From NCBI GenBank assembly GCA_009746045.1, contig RPFO01000219.1:915501-956000 (forward strand): a stretch of 40,500 bases of DNA, read 5' to 3'. Source of the stretch: Mesostigma viride. Its lineage: Eukaryota; Streptophyta; Mesostigmatophyceae; Mesostigmatales; Mesostigmataceae. The notes beneath the pieces are model-generated. The model was not told the DNA's origin, did no database searches, and saw nothing but the letters and a program-made list of their open reading frames with translations. A program made the translations under genes and the position numbers. This document shows, in pieces, positions 1 to 21,445 of this stretch (positions within the stretch are counted from its first letter, which is position 1; each line of letters starts with the position of its first letter).

Positions 1-2239
1 AGAACAATGCGGTACTAGGTAATCTTCAAACTCTGGTCGAAGCAAAGAACGATCACCGATTCCACCAAAACACGCCAAATTGAGTGGTAGAACAGTCCGA
101 GCCCCATCGGAGCACAAAAACGCAACGCGAATTTAGATTCTTAGTCAAATCAGGCTTATCACTTGAAGGAAGAAACCCGATACGTTGCATTGAAGGGTGT
201 CTCTCCGCTTACGGTGCTTCGCGATCAGCTGCATGTACGGCTGCTCCGACTCCAAGAGCCACAACTGTGGCCCGCGTACATTCCCGGGTGAACAGAGACC
301 AGCCCGCGCTGTATGAGGGCAGAGTGAAACACAGAACACACAACCCCCCCTACATTCTCCGGTACAGGTCTGCTGGCACAAACTACAAACAGGCGAACGA
401 CACACAAAGACAGCGCAGAGCTGCCTTGCTATACCGCGATATCGCCTTCAGTCTTCCACCCGACCAGGCTGCCGCAGGCAGAAGCTTAATACTTGAGGAC
501 ATACCTGGTTGTCTCATCGATACCGTAGGTCGATCTAGGTGACATGAGTCACATGACGCGAAAATTTGCATATCTGGTTATGCGGGTGGTGTATCCGATC
601 TAACAGGCATGAGGCGACTCGGGCGAGTAACTCAAGGCTCATCAACGTCTCTACGTCTCCAGTATACGTCTCTACGTCTTTACGTGACAACTCTGTAGCA
701 ACGTCCTGGCAACGTCTCAACTTTGGCTTTGTGCGCGAAACTACCTATTGGTCAATAAAAATACCCATTTACCAAGTATTTACCCGGAAAAATCAGGATC
801 TTGTTCTCGCCAGTCAACACTCTACACTCGAATGTCGATTCGACTGGTAATAATTGACGCTATTGGCGAGAACCCGGTCTATGCAAGGAAACTGGGTCTC
901 GCAGATCGACCCCAAAATTAAATTTGACTAGCGCAATCGACAGATCTCTCCAAGGGAATTCCAAATCTGCCCTCGGGTAGTTGAAAGTCCTTTTCCGACC
1001 AGGTGATAGACTTGTTACGAGACTGGCAAAAATGGCTCTAACGTCATTCTCTTACGCCAAGTAATCCAAAGTCGAGTATGGCAAGTACGAGGTAGGGTGG
1101 TCTGATCTCAAGTATAAGTAGCGCAATCGATAGATCTCGGTGAGGGGAGTCAGGATCTGCCACGAAAAGGCCGAACCTTGGTCCAAAATGGAAGATTGGG
1201 GTCGAAATCGGTCGGAATCCGATACATTTTGGGCAAAAAAATAATTAATTCGCCAAAATGTACCTTTTTCCAGGTAAATAGGTGTACGTTTATTCCAAAT
1301 ATAGCCAGTAGGTAATCCCTGCTAAGCCTAGGGTATCAAGATGTCAGTGGCTAAAACGGAGCCTTACTAGACCACGGACTTTCATGTGTCACGCCAAAAT
1401 GTACCTTTCTGCTACCGTGGACCGGGTTCTCGCCAATAGCGTCAATTGTTACTGTACTGTAGGATATTTTGATAGTGCAGACAACACCCTGGCTTAGCTG
1501 TGAACCGGGACCTACTGTGCGTGTTCCTCTTCGGTCCCCGAAGCGCCAGGGAACGTAAATTGGCCACGAAATCGAGCCCAGCGGAGTCGAAAAAATCTGA
1601 TCAGGATCGCCCGAGCTGGCCCGAGCATAGCTGGTAGCCTGGAGACCTCTCCCATCGCCAGACGCAATTACGGCTCAGTTAATCACATAAAAAAGAAACA
1701 TTACGCAACTGTCAGACGTCGGTGCGCCGGAACAGGGCTAACATTAGTTCAGCACACCACGTGCATTATAACCGGATGAATCAACAGACTGTATCCCAAA
1801 CCAGTACCGGTAATTAACATGCAGTATATGCATGACTGAACGAACATATCAATATACTCTTTAGGTATATGGGCTTCTTGACAGTCATCGCCTTCGTACC
1901 GACGCCGCAGGTTTCATATGTAAGAGAACGAAGTGTTGAAAACGTCGTTCTTGGACACCGTTACATAGTGGCATTAATGGCCTCAGCACGGACGAGCGCA
2001 TATAATCGCTAAGACTCGTTGCTGCGAATCATGGGCTTAAACTTATTGCCGGCAACTGCCCAACAAATCTGGTTACGACGACTAGATCAAACTTAATGAG
2101 GTGCCAGCTGCTCGAGCGCCGGAGCCGGCTGCATTGATTTGCAGTGACCCTCGCGGTGGCCCTTAATTCGGGTCCTGTCATATATCGGCAGGGGGCAGGC
2201 CTTTTCTCGAAAGTACGTACGCTGTCTTTCTTCGTCACA
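1..2239. other. Upstream region without a recognisable gene
   Basis: No open frame here resembles a protein I recognise. The 152-codon frame at 84-542 has no domain or compositional sign of coding. At 643-690 the hexamer ACGTCT and close variants recur. The segment 847-1452 is bounded by inverted repeats and is listed separately. The promoter of the ankyrin gene that starts at 2240 should lie at the right end, but I could not assign a TATA box or other core element with confidence. Confidence 0.5.
847..1452. repeat. 606-bp segment bounded by 33-nt inverted repeats
   Basis: Positions 847-879 and 1420-1452 are reverse complements over 33 nt with one mismatch; the shared core is GACGCTATTGGCGAGAACC. 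Inside, two direct-repeat pairs are visible: AGCGCAATCGA..AGATCTC near 930 and 1120, and CGCCAAAATGTACCTTT near 1252 and 1391. There is no open frame of useful length. I see no clear target-site duplication. The arrangement suits a MITE-like non-autonomous DNA transposon or a fold-back element, but that is inference. Confidence 0.5.
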
Positions 2240-13420
<11,181 letters not shown>

Positions 13421-13962
13421 CTTTAGGGGACTGGTGTGGGTCTCAACCCCCAAAACTCACTATATTCAAATAACTGATTCCAATGCATCTGAAACCCATC
13501 TAGTGACGATTGAGGGCCGTAAATTTGGTGTTTAGGCGTGTGTCCCACCTTGTGGGGGGTACTACGCGACAAGCCATTTCTAGCTCGAGCATATTTCTTT
13601 CATGACGTGCCTCACTTAGTTCTGACCACAAGGCTCCACGCTAATTACTATGTTAAAGTGAGACAAGTAACACTAGAGTTACGTTATGTGTTTGCCCAGG
13701 CTAGGGATGCCAGCCTTGTGTAATCGTAACGATCCGTTATGTGTCAGCTGAGCTTGGGTCTTATTGCACCCACAGCAGATGCCAAGCTTTTCTAGTGAGT
13801 AGTTTTCAATGCACCTGTGGCCTGAGCCTTCTTGGCGCAGTGCTGTGTAAATTAATTGATATTCACGTTTCTGGCCTGCGCTGGTTGTCTCACGTCGACC
13901 GCGTCACGTGAGCATCCATCCTCAGTGAGATGGAAGTATGGAATGGGATGGGTGGTTAATTA
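13421..13962. other. Gap with no recognisable gene
   Basis: Downstream of the ankyrin stop codon I see no convincing coding frame. A 24-bp stretch at 13868-13891 (starting TTTCTGGCCTGCGCTGG) is identical to 7693-7716 in intron 3 and is a small dispersed repeat of unknown nature. Confidence 0.5.
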
Positions 13963-13969
13963 ATCCTCT

Positions 13970-14134
13970 CGCCAAGCACGGCCGCCCGAGTCGCCGCCCA
14001 GCAGACAGTGCTCCGCTGCAATCGCGACCCCACCTCCAAGGCCCGCCTGCCGGCCGCCTACTGGTCAGCAGACCGAGGAGGACGTCGCCAAGCAGATGGT
14101 CAAAGATTTGCGCGCTTGCCAGGCAAAACACGAT
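13970..14134 (+). pseudogene. Short coding-like fragment, unidentified
   Basis: A GC-rich block flanked on both sides by TAATTAAT. One frame reads ARVAAQQTVLRCNRDPTSK then ARLPAAYW; after a shift near 14070 another reads TEEDVAKQMVKDLRACQAK before a stop at about 14136. The composition looks protein-coding, but I do not recognise the family. It may be a gene or retroelement fragment interrupted by one indel, or chance in GC-rich DNA. Confidence 0.3.
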
Positions 14135-14490
14135 GGTAATTAATTAGGAACATAACTCTGTTGGGAGTAAATGTAGCACATATCCCAGAGAAGGGGCATA
14201 TGGCTTTTAATACATTCTAAGCTACTTCCTGCAAGGGTGGGAATGTAAACGACACTTGCTCGAGGTGCACCAGGGCACCTGCATGCGCACCCCCATGATC
14301 TATCAAGCCATACCCAGCTAAGGGGGAGCCTGTCATGGTGAGGGAAGATCAACGTGGCGATACAAAAGCTAAGGCATGGCTTCTCATCAGAGAGTGACTC
14401 TCTGTATAGGCAGGGCTGAGCTAATTCATCCATGGCCATTATAGGCAGGGCGTGGCTAAATTCTCAAATGCATCATCCATGGCCATTATC
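14133..14490 (-). mobile_element. 3' UTR fragment of the ORF1-only retroelement family
   Basis: On the minus strand this matches the 3' UTRs at about 20660-20968 and 23470-23835: the same order of blocks (ACTCTCT, CCCTGGTGCACCT, CATTCCCACCCTTGCAGGAA, GTAGC, then the terminal stem-loop) and a (TTAA)n tail. It is 5'-truncated and contains no coding part. The tail lies on the left at 14135-14146. Confidence 0.75.
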
Positions 14491-14494
14491 CAGG

Positions 14495-14900
14495 CGCGGG
14501 CGGTGGGGTTGGAGATTAGTGTCAAAACTGAGGCTACGGTGATTGGGGCTTCCAGTCGCCCGCCGCTGCCGCGGCTGCTAGACGGGACGGAGGCCCCGTT
14601 CCGTGATCGCTTTAAACTGCTGGGGAGCATGCTTCCTGACACCGCCGCCGATGTGGACACCCGCATCGGCCTGGCCTGGGCTCGGCATCGTTCGCTCAAA
14701 ACCTACTGGCACTCGAAGGCCCTCGCTCGGCGAGCACCGCAAGCGCATGCTCCTCAAGGTCCTGGTCCTCACGGTGCTCACATATGGCGCCAAGGCATGG
14801 ACGCTCACGGACACGCTGGCGGCCAAGCTAAACGGCACGGTAACCAGGATGCTCCGGCCCTGAATGTAGGGTTTTCCACGCATAGGTCTTTAGACCCTTG
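14495..14900 (+). pseudogene. LINE ORF2 C-terminal fragment, copy 1 (frameshifted)
   Basis: Reads GLEISVKTEATVIGAS, then DRFKLLGSMLPDTAADVDTR, then after a frame change near 14725 RKRMLLKVLVLTVLTYGAKAW. This order (KTE strand, fKyLGs, A-rich helix, vLtYGaexWtl) is the region just after the YADD motif of LINE reverse transcriptases, leading into the thumb. The reverse-transcriptase core upstream is missing, so the copy is 5'-truncated. It begins at almost the same residue as the copy at 16703. A stop follows at about 14862, with further remnants to 14900. Confidence 0.75.
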
Positions 14901-14956
14901 CGCAATCGAGGCCGGCCCGAGTCAGGTGGGGCTCGAGACCTGTTAGCAAGAAGACA

Positions 14957-15815
14957 GCGGCCCTGGCGGTTGCCGCTCACTCAGCCACCGCCCGACCTCT
15001 TTCTCCTTGATATGGCTCTCGCGTACGTCCAATATAGGGACCGGGTCAAGTTGCTGGGTAGCTTACTACTCCCCGGCTGCGAGGCTGATGTGGACCACCG
15101 TATCTCCCTCGCCTGGCACGCTTTCCGTCAATACAGCTAGGGCCCTGTGGCGCATGAAGCCCTTGGGCAAGCGAGAGAAACATGACCTGTTCAGTGAGGT
15201 CCTGGTCCTCCTTGTTGTAACGTACCGGGGCCGAGACGTGGACCCTCACAGCCGACCTTGCCAGAAAGCTAGACGGCGCGGTCACCAACATGCAGTGCGG
15301 TCAATTTTCCGTGTGCCGGGGATACGCTGCTCACGTCCGCCGAGTGAGGACCTGTATACCTGGGCATGCCACACATCACCAGCACCATTAAGCAGCGGCG
15401 CCTGCAGCTAGTAGGGCACTTAGCTCGCACCAACCAGGTAGACACCTCACGTGCCGGGCCCCTCCGCAGGGCTGCTACCAGCTCAGCCTGGCAGGCATCT
15501 CCTCACGTGGGCCGGGCCCAGCAATTTGCTAGACGCCGCTCTTGCAAGGCCCGCACTTTCAAAGAACAGCTAGTAGAGGACATGGGGGGCCTAGGCCTCT
15601 CTGTGATTTGGAAAACGATGATGGACAAGCTAGGCCCGAAGTGGGCTCAGGTCATAGAGGACAACGAGCCCCCTCCCGTGGGGAAGCGCCCGCGTGTGCA
15701 AACATACGGGAAGCACGCCAGACAGGTCCCCGATAGGGTAGAGTTGATGTTGATAGATTTTGTAGATAGATGTTGTAGATAGCTGTTGTAGATAGATTAG
15801 ACCGGTAGGACTGTT
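14957..15815 (+). pseudogene. LINE ORF2 C-terminal fragment, copy 2 (multiple frames)
   Basis: A second LINE tail from a diverged subfamily, broken by several stops and shifts. Segments read DRVKLLGSLLLPGCEADVDH, EVLVLLVVTYRGRDVD, and then a longer open stretch from 15366: ITSTIKQRRLQLVGHLARTN through FKEQLVEDMGGLGLSVIWK to the stop at 15780. The RRLQLVGHLAR box is the usual C-terminal motif of LINE ORF2. The 3' UTR runs directly into the (CATC)n tract. Confidence 0.75.
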
Positions 15816-15817
15816 TG

Positions 15818-16396
15818 CACCCATCCATCCATCCATCCATCCATCCATCCATCCATCCATCCATCCATCCATCCATCCATCCATCCATCCATCCATCCAT
15901 CCATCCATCCATCCATCCATCCATCCATCCATCCATCCATCCATCCATCCATCCATCCATCCATCCATCCATCCATCCATCCATCCATCCATCCATCCAT
16001 CCATCCATCCATCCATCCATCCATCCATCCATCCATCCATCCATCCATCCATCCATCCATCCATCCATCCATCCATCCATCCATCCATCCATCCATCCAT
16101 CCATCCATCCATCCATCCATCCATCCATCCATCCATCCATCCATCCATCCATCCATCCATCCATCCATCCATCCATCCATCCATCCATCCATCCATCCAT
16201 CCATCCATCCATCCATCCATCCATCCATCCATCCATCCATCCATCCATCCATCCATCCATCCATCCATCCATCCATCCATCCATCCATCCATCCATCCAT
16301 CCATCCATCCATCCATCCATCCATCCATCCATCCATCCATCCATCCATCCATCCATCCATCCATCTATCCATCTATCCATCCATCCATCCATCCAT
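15818..16396 (+). repeat. (CATC)n microsatellite, about 145 units
   Basis: About 580 bp of tandem tetranucleotide, perfect apart from two CTATC variants near 16364-16376. His-Pro-Ser-Ile and Met-Asp-Gly-Trp frames are artefacts. It sits between the LINE copy 2 coding remnant and the conserved 3' terminal stem-loop. Short versions (3-7 units) occupy the same place in the copies at 16680, 18106 and 18306, so it is an expanded internal part of the LINE 3' UTR. Confidence 0.95.
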
Positions 16397-16514
16397 CGGG
16401 GTTCAGTAATGCTCCGTGACTCCCCAACGGGAGCACGGGTCTAATTAATTAATTAATAAATAAATAAATTAATTAATTAATTAATTAATTAATTAATTAA
16501 TTAATTAATTAATA
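16397..16514 (+). repeat. LINE 3' terminal stem-loop and (TTAA)n tail
   Basis: TGCTCC-GTGACTCCCCAAC-GGGAGCA (16410-16435) can form a stem of about 6 bp. It is followed by a (TTAA)n/(TAAA)n microsatellite from 16442 to 16514, the position of the tail expected from target-primed reverse transcription. Confidence 0.7.
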
Positions 16515-16702
16515 GAGGACAACGACCCCCCTCCAGTGGGGAAGCCGCGTGTTTGCAAACGCGGGAAGCATGCTGGACAAGATCGACCCAGCAGGGCTAT
16601 AGGGTCGAGGGCTGCATAGATATAGAATAAGATTGTTTTGTATATAGATAGATCAGTAGACCGGTAGGATTGCGTGTACCCATCCATCCATTCATCCATC
16701 CA
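16515..16702 (+). pseudogene. Short LINE 3'-end fragment
   Basis: Begins with ATAGAGGACAACGACCCCCC, matching the end of ORF2 in copy 2 (15654 on), then a diverged 3' UTR and a short CATC run. It has no intact reading frame. It forms the junction into the next LINE copy at 16703. Confidence 0.55.
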
Positions 16703-17630
16703 TCCATCGGGGTGGGGTTGGAGATTAGTGTCAAGACTGAGGCGATGGTGATAGGGGCCTCCAGTAAACCACCGCTGCCGCGCCTGCTCGACGGGACGGA
16801 GGTCCCGTTCCGCGACCGCTTCAAGCTGTTGGGGAGCTGGCTTCCTGACACCGACGACGATGTGGACACCCGCATCGCCCTCGCCTGGGCCAAGCTCCGT
16901 TCGCTCACACCTTACTGGCGCTCGAAGGGCCTGGACGGGCACCGCAAACGCATGCTCTTCAAGGTCCTCGTCCTCACGGTGCTCACGTATGGCGCCGAGG
17001 CGTGGACCCTCCCACCCAAACTGGCAGCTCGGCTCGACGGCACAGTTTACAGGATGCTCCGGCAGGTCCTTAACGTAGGTTTTTCCGAGCGTCCGTCATC
17101 AGAGTCTTTGTATCATGGCATGCCTCGTGTTTCGGACGAGATTAGACAGCGTAGAATAGCATTTGTAGGACACCTTGCACGCACCAGCCAGGTCGACACC
17201 ACCCTTGGTCTGGCCGGCCCCCAGCGGCTTGGCCAGCCAGGGCGGCACATTCTGACCTGGCCTGGCCCCAAGGACATTCCCAAAAGGGTAGGGAAACCTG
17301 TCACCAACTACGTTCAGATGTTGCTGGACGACCTCGTGGTCCCAGCCCAGTTTGAGCACCGCATCCACTCTCTCTCCCGTCTTTGGACTGCCATGCAGGA
17401 CAAGGAGCGGTGGAAGAAGATTGTCAAGGCACACACGCCCGACCCTGTGGGCAAGCCACCTCCCCCCAAGCGGAGGAGGCGTTTTGATGAGTAGTGCAGT
17501 TAGGATTTTCTAGATAGAGTTAGGATAGTTCGATCACGCGGCTTCCTCCACCCCATCCATCATGAAATATGTGCTACATGACCTCCCCACGGAGGCATGT
17601 TATAATTTAATTTAATTTAATTTAATCCAT
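16703..17630 (+). mobile_element. 5'-truncated LINE, longest intact ORF2 C-terminus
   Basis: An uninterrupted frame from about 16703 to TAG at 17494, roughly 264 residues after the short CATC run. Motifs in order: GLEISVKTEAMVIGASSKPP, DRFKLLGSWLPDTDDDVDTR, MLFKVLVLTVLTYGAEAWTL, LNVGFSERPSSESLY, RRIAFVGHLARTSQVD, and a basic C-terminus (KPPPPKRRRRFDE). This is the thumb and C-terminal region of a LINE ORF2 protein. The endonuclease and reverse-transcriptase core are absent, so it cannot be autonomous. The frame shows no stop or frameshift over nearly 800 bp, so it is younger than its neighbours. The 3' UTR ends in the terminal stem-loop (17571-17604) and (TTTAA)n to 17625. Confidence 0.8.
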
Positions 17631-17635
17631 CGGGG

Positions 17636-18180
17636 TACCTCGGCATGTCATACCTCGGCATGCCATATATCACCAGCACCAGCGGCGCCTGCAGCTAGTA
17701 AGTAGTAGGGCACTTAGCTCGCACCAACCAGGTAGACTGTCACCTCACGTGGCCCCCCCGCGGGACTGCGCCCAGCTCAGCCTGGCCGGCACCTCAGTCC
17801 TTACGTGGGCCGGGCCCCGTGCTGCTAGACGCAAGGCCCGCACCTTCAAAGAACAGCTAGTAGAGGACATGGCCCGGGCCTAGGCCTCTCCGTGATTTGG
17901 AAAAAGATCATGGACAAGGCCAAGTGGGCCCAGGTCATAGAGGACAACGAGCCCCCCCCCCGTGGGGCAGCGCCCGCGTGTGCAAACATACGGGAAGCAC
18001 GCCAGACAGGTCCCCTAGGGTAGAGTTGATGCAGATAGATTTTGTAAGTAGATGTTGTAGATAGCTGTTGTATAGATAGATTAGACCGGTAGGACTGTTT
18101 GCACCGGCCATCCATCCATCCATCGGGGTTAATGCTCCATGACTCCCCAACGGGAGCACGAGTTTAATGAATTAGTTCAT
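17636..18180 (+). pseudogene. LINE fragment, copy 4 (related to copy 2)
   Basis: Closely follows copy 2 from ATCACCAGCACC through CACTTAGCTCGCACCAACCA and GGACAACGAGCCCC to the 3' UTR, with several indels and no long frame. It has a short CATC run (18106-18124) and ends with TGCTCCATGACTCCCCAACG, then GGAGCACGAG and a weak TTAA tail. Confidence 0.75.
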
Positions 18181-18380
18181 TTTAAACGCTGGAAGCATGC
18201 AATAGGCAAGCTAGACCACTCTAAGGGTCTTAGTAGCCGGCACAATCGATGTAGAGCAGGATTGTTTTTGTACAGCTAGACAGAATAGACCGGATTGCGT
18301 GTACGCATCCATCCCTCGGGGTCAATGCTCCGTGACCCCCCGGCCAACGGGAGCACGAGTTCAATTAATTAATTAATTTC
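18181..18380 (+). pseudogene. LINE 3'-end fragment, copy 5
   Basis: Only the very end of a LINE: a diverged 3' UTR including CGCATCCATCCCTCGGGGTC, the stem-loop TGCTCCGTGACC..CGGGAGCA (18327-18355) and a (TTAA)n tail at 18362-18378. No coding frame. Confidence 0.65.
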
Positions 18381-18932
18381 AAGGGCTTCTTTTACCTAAG
18401 CTTTTAACCTGTTCGTGCCTGCACATAAGTTAACCCGTGTTTTTTTAATTAGAACGCGATATATCACGTTGTAAGCTTTTTTTAGAACGCGTATAGCACC
18501 TAAGGAAAATTTTTTTTCATGGTCATGTATATACTTTCCTGAAAGCCCATAAATCAAAGTTTTTTTTTAGTTACTCAGACCTACAACATGCTAGTTCATT
18601 AGAGAGATACGTATACACTGGTTTGAATACAGGGGGGTCTGACCATGACCGCGATTTGTTGACCCTAGGTCACACTGTGACTGAGTCATGTGCTTATTCA
18701 CAAATGGTTCATGAAAAGAATCTGGCTTCTTGCACGAGCTATGGGCAACATATGCAGGCTTTGTGGAACAAAACTCAGGCCCATTGGGCCACTGGAGCTA
18801 TTTTTCATTAGCATCACAAATACAACGCAGTGGGAAAAATGAGAGCCCTTCACAACATGACGCAACGACACGAGCCCCATAAATGGGGCCATAGTGAGCT
18901 TGGAGAGTCAAAACGTTGAAAATAGGTGTTGT
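18381..18932. other. Gap with no recognisable gene
   Basis: Contains several T-runs of 7-9 near 18440-18570 and no convincing coding frame on either strand. I see no known element. Confidence 0.5.
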
Positions 18933-18942
18933 ATAAGTTATA

Positions 18943-20968
18943 TATGTCCCAACAGGTAATACGGGCCACGAGCCACGAGGTAGCCATGGCTGACGGCGGA
19001 GCTCATAACTTTCACGTTTGAGCACCGAATTTAGTCGTGAATATCACAATCGCTTCGTCTTTCTAAGACGTACATGCTGATATAATTTTCCGACGCTATT
19101 ACGCAATATACGATGAGCAAACGCCCATCGACGCAACGCAGCCTGACGGCTGCGCTCGGCAATGAAAATACGTCTGCAGCTCCGGCTGCAGCTTCGCCAT
19201 CAGGTCCGGCAGGCGGCAGTGACACTAGTCGCGCACTGGTAGTCGCACAGCACCCTCCCGGGCTTCCTGCCTCGCCCTCAGCCTCGCCTGATCCCAAGCG
19301 CAGTCGCTCAGACGAACCTGGCTGGTCTGAGCGAGATTTTGACGTTGATCGGCTTTTTGCCACCTTCGACATCAACAGGCTTGCCTTTTTCGAAATACAT
19401 TGCTCCAAGTTACTGGAGCTCGTGTTTTACGGGTCCCACGCCTCACTGCTGGCCCTGTGCGAGCAGTTCCATTCCAGAACCCACCTTTTCCGCAACGGAG
19501 CTGACGGCCGGTTTTCCGACCGCCCAGCTGACGCCCCTAGTACCTCGGCCAACATGGCCGGCTGGCCTCGCCCCCGCCTTCAGCTCGCAGCGGCTCTTTA
19601 CCATCACTAAGCGCTCGGCCTTCGACCTTTTGCAACCCTGCCCCGTTACCGAATCCACCTTCCTCCGCCACCTCCACGACGCCTTCTCACAGCACGTGTC
19701 GCCCATTGCTGCCAATGTGCGCACGCTGGCTGCTGAGCTCCCCACCATCCCCACCGCCACCGCCGCCCTCCTCGCCTCCACCCCCCCCCCTCCGCCTCCA
19801 CCGACTCCATCACCGCCCAGCTCCGCGACATCGACCAGCGTCTTAAGGATAACGCCATCGCTATCGAGGTTCTGCAGAACACCGCAGGCCTCACCGCCCA
19901 GGCGGTGAAGGACATTGCCGCCAAGCCAGCCCCGGCTGGCCTGGTCGGCGATGCTCCTCCCATCACCACCTGGGCGGACATGCTTAAGCAACACACCACC
20001 TCCACCACCTCCGCCGTCGCAGCCCAGCTCCAACGGCAGACGCTTGACCTCCGCGAGGAGGCCGAGCTCGCCAAGCGCAGCCTTAACGTCATTGTCAAGA
20101 ATCTCAAGATGGAGGAAGGTGAGAATTCCGAGAAGCTTGCGCGTGCTTTTGAGAGAGAAATCCTTGATCGCATGGGCCTTACTGGTGAGATCGAGCTGGC
20201 CGCCCACCGCCTTCCCCGCGCGCGGGGTAAGGCAGGGCCGCCCCCGCTCCTTCTCACCTTTAAGACCCCGGCGGACAAGATTTCTTTTCTCAGACGCCGC
20301 AAGCGGCTCGAGAAGACTCTCTTCACCCTTGATGACGACCTGACCCTGGCGCAGCAATTACAACGGCGACGGGAGCTATGGCCGACCTACCTCCAGCTCC
20401 GGCAGACCAAGGCGGGCCAGCCGGTGTACTGGAAGGGGGCGGCCATCTACGTCGGCCACAAGCCCTGGCAGGCGACACCCCCCCCCCCCCGCGGCCCCAG
20501 CGACTCCAGACGCCCCAGCTTAGGGGAATACAGCAGTAGTAGTGTAGAATAGATAGACCGTGGCCATGTACATGTACGCCTCCTAGAGGCACTATCCCAG
20601 CTAAGCCACGCGCTTTATTTAATCATGTACATGTGTGCCTATGATGAGCCACACTCCAGATGATGCCTAGCTTTACTTAGTTATGTTGTGCCCATGCAGG
20701 GAGTAACTCTCTGCTGAGAGCCACGCTTTAGCCTTTGTATAGCTATGCTGATCTTCCCCCCCCATGACAGGCTCCCCCTTCGCTGGGCATAGCTTGAAGA
20801 TCATGGGGATGCACGTGCCCTGGTGCACCTAGAGCAAGGGTCCTTTACATCCCCACCCTTGCAGGAAGTAGCTTAGGATGTATGATAGGCCATATGCCCC
20901 CTCTCAAGGGCTATGTGCTACATATACTCCCAACGGAGTTATGTTACAATTCAATTCAATTCAATTCA
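18943..20968 (+). mobile_element. ORF1-only non-LTR retroelement, copy A, with target-site duplication
   Basis: The element is framed by ATAAGTTATA at 18933-18942 and again at 20969-20978, a 10-bp target-site duplication. In about 2.0 kb it contains a 5' UTR shared with copy B, an ORF1-type reading frame (19113-20552, with frame breaks), a 3' UTR of about 400 bp and a terminal stem-loop followed by (CAATT)n. There is no reverse transcriptase or endonuclease. It is therefore a non-autonomous element, presumably mobilised by a LINE in trans. The mammalian HAL1 'half-L1' elements are a precedent for an ORF1-only layout. Confidence 0.75.
19113..20552 (+). pseudogene. LINE ORF1-like protein, copy A (two compensating frame breaks)
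   Basis: The N-terminal part (frame of 19113) starts MSKRPSTQRSLTAALG and carries a Ser/Pro-rich segment with SRALVVAQHPPG and a basic PKRSR cluster. Frame +1 carries the middle (FLRHLHDAFSQHVSPIAANV, TLAAELP). From about 19800 the original frame resumes: NTAGLTAQAVKDIAAKPA, a coiled-coil-like helix (LQRQTLDLREEAELAKRSLN), then VIVKNLKMEEGENSEKL, LAAHRLPRARGKAGPPPLL, TFKTPADKISFLRRRKRLEK and LTLAQQLQRRRELW. Coiled coil, RRM-like strand pattern, then a basic C-terminal domain is the order in L1-type ORF1 RNA chaperones. The breaks lie near 19530-19590 and in the C-run near 19785-19797. The family assignment is by pattern, not by search. Confidence 0.65.
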
Positions 20969-21296
20969 ATAAGTTATACAGCATCAAACATGCATCAAAC
21001 ATCATGACTGGATGACCTAATATGACTGAATCAGGCAGCCATAGCCAAAGCATCATCCACTCTCACAACGTGTTGAGCACATGCCTCGTGGGAACGGAGG
21101 TGCTGGGTTTTCATTCCATAACGCGTGCAATACTGAATTAAAGAAAGAGGCACGTGTAATGCAAGGCTTGGATAGGTTGAGTGATCCATGAGCTTACATG
21201 CAGACAAAGATGACGCTGGAATGCATGCTAGCAAACGGTGGCAAGATGCTAACAACACATAATTATACACCATGATTATTATACACCATGACTATG
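20969..21296. other. Unique sequence between retroelement copies A and B
   Basis: Begins with the right-hand target-site duplication of copy A. No coding frame of interest. CATCAAACAT-type and TTATACACCATGA short repeats are present. Confidence 0.5.
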
Positions 21297-21445
21297 GGCA
21301 CGAGCCACGAGCCACGAGGTAGCCATGGCTGTCGGAGCTCATAACTTTCACGTTTGAGCACCGAATCTAGCCGTGAATATCACTATCGCTTCGTCTTTCT
21401 AAGACGCACATGCTGATATAATTTTCCGAATCTAAAACGCAATAT

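Noticed and set aside
84-542. 152-codon open frame near the left end
   Set aside because: Low-complexity-free but no domain, no codon or composition sign of coding, and overlapping frames on both strands of similar quality.
15630-16444. Met-Asp-Gly-Trp and His-Pro-Ser-Ile frames
   Set aside because: Translations of the CATC microsatellite.
19443-20357. Minus-strand 304-codon frame opposite ORF1 copy A
   Set aside because: Gly/Val-rich antisense of a GC-rich region; the sense strand carries the pattern shared with copy B.
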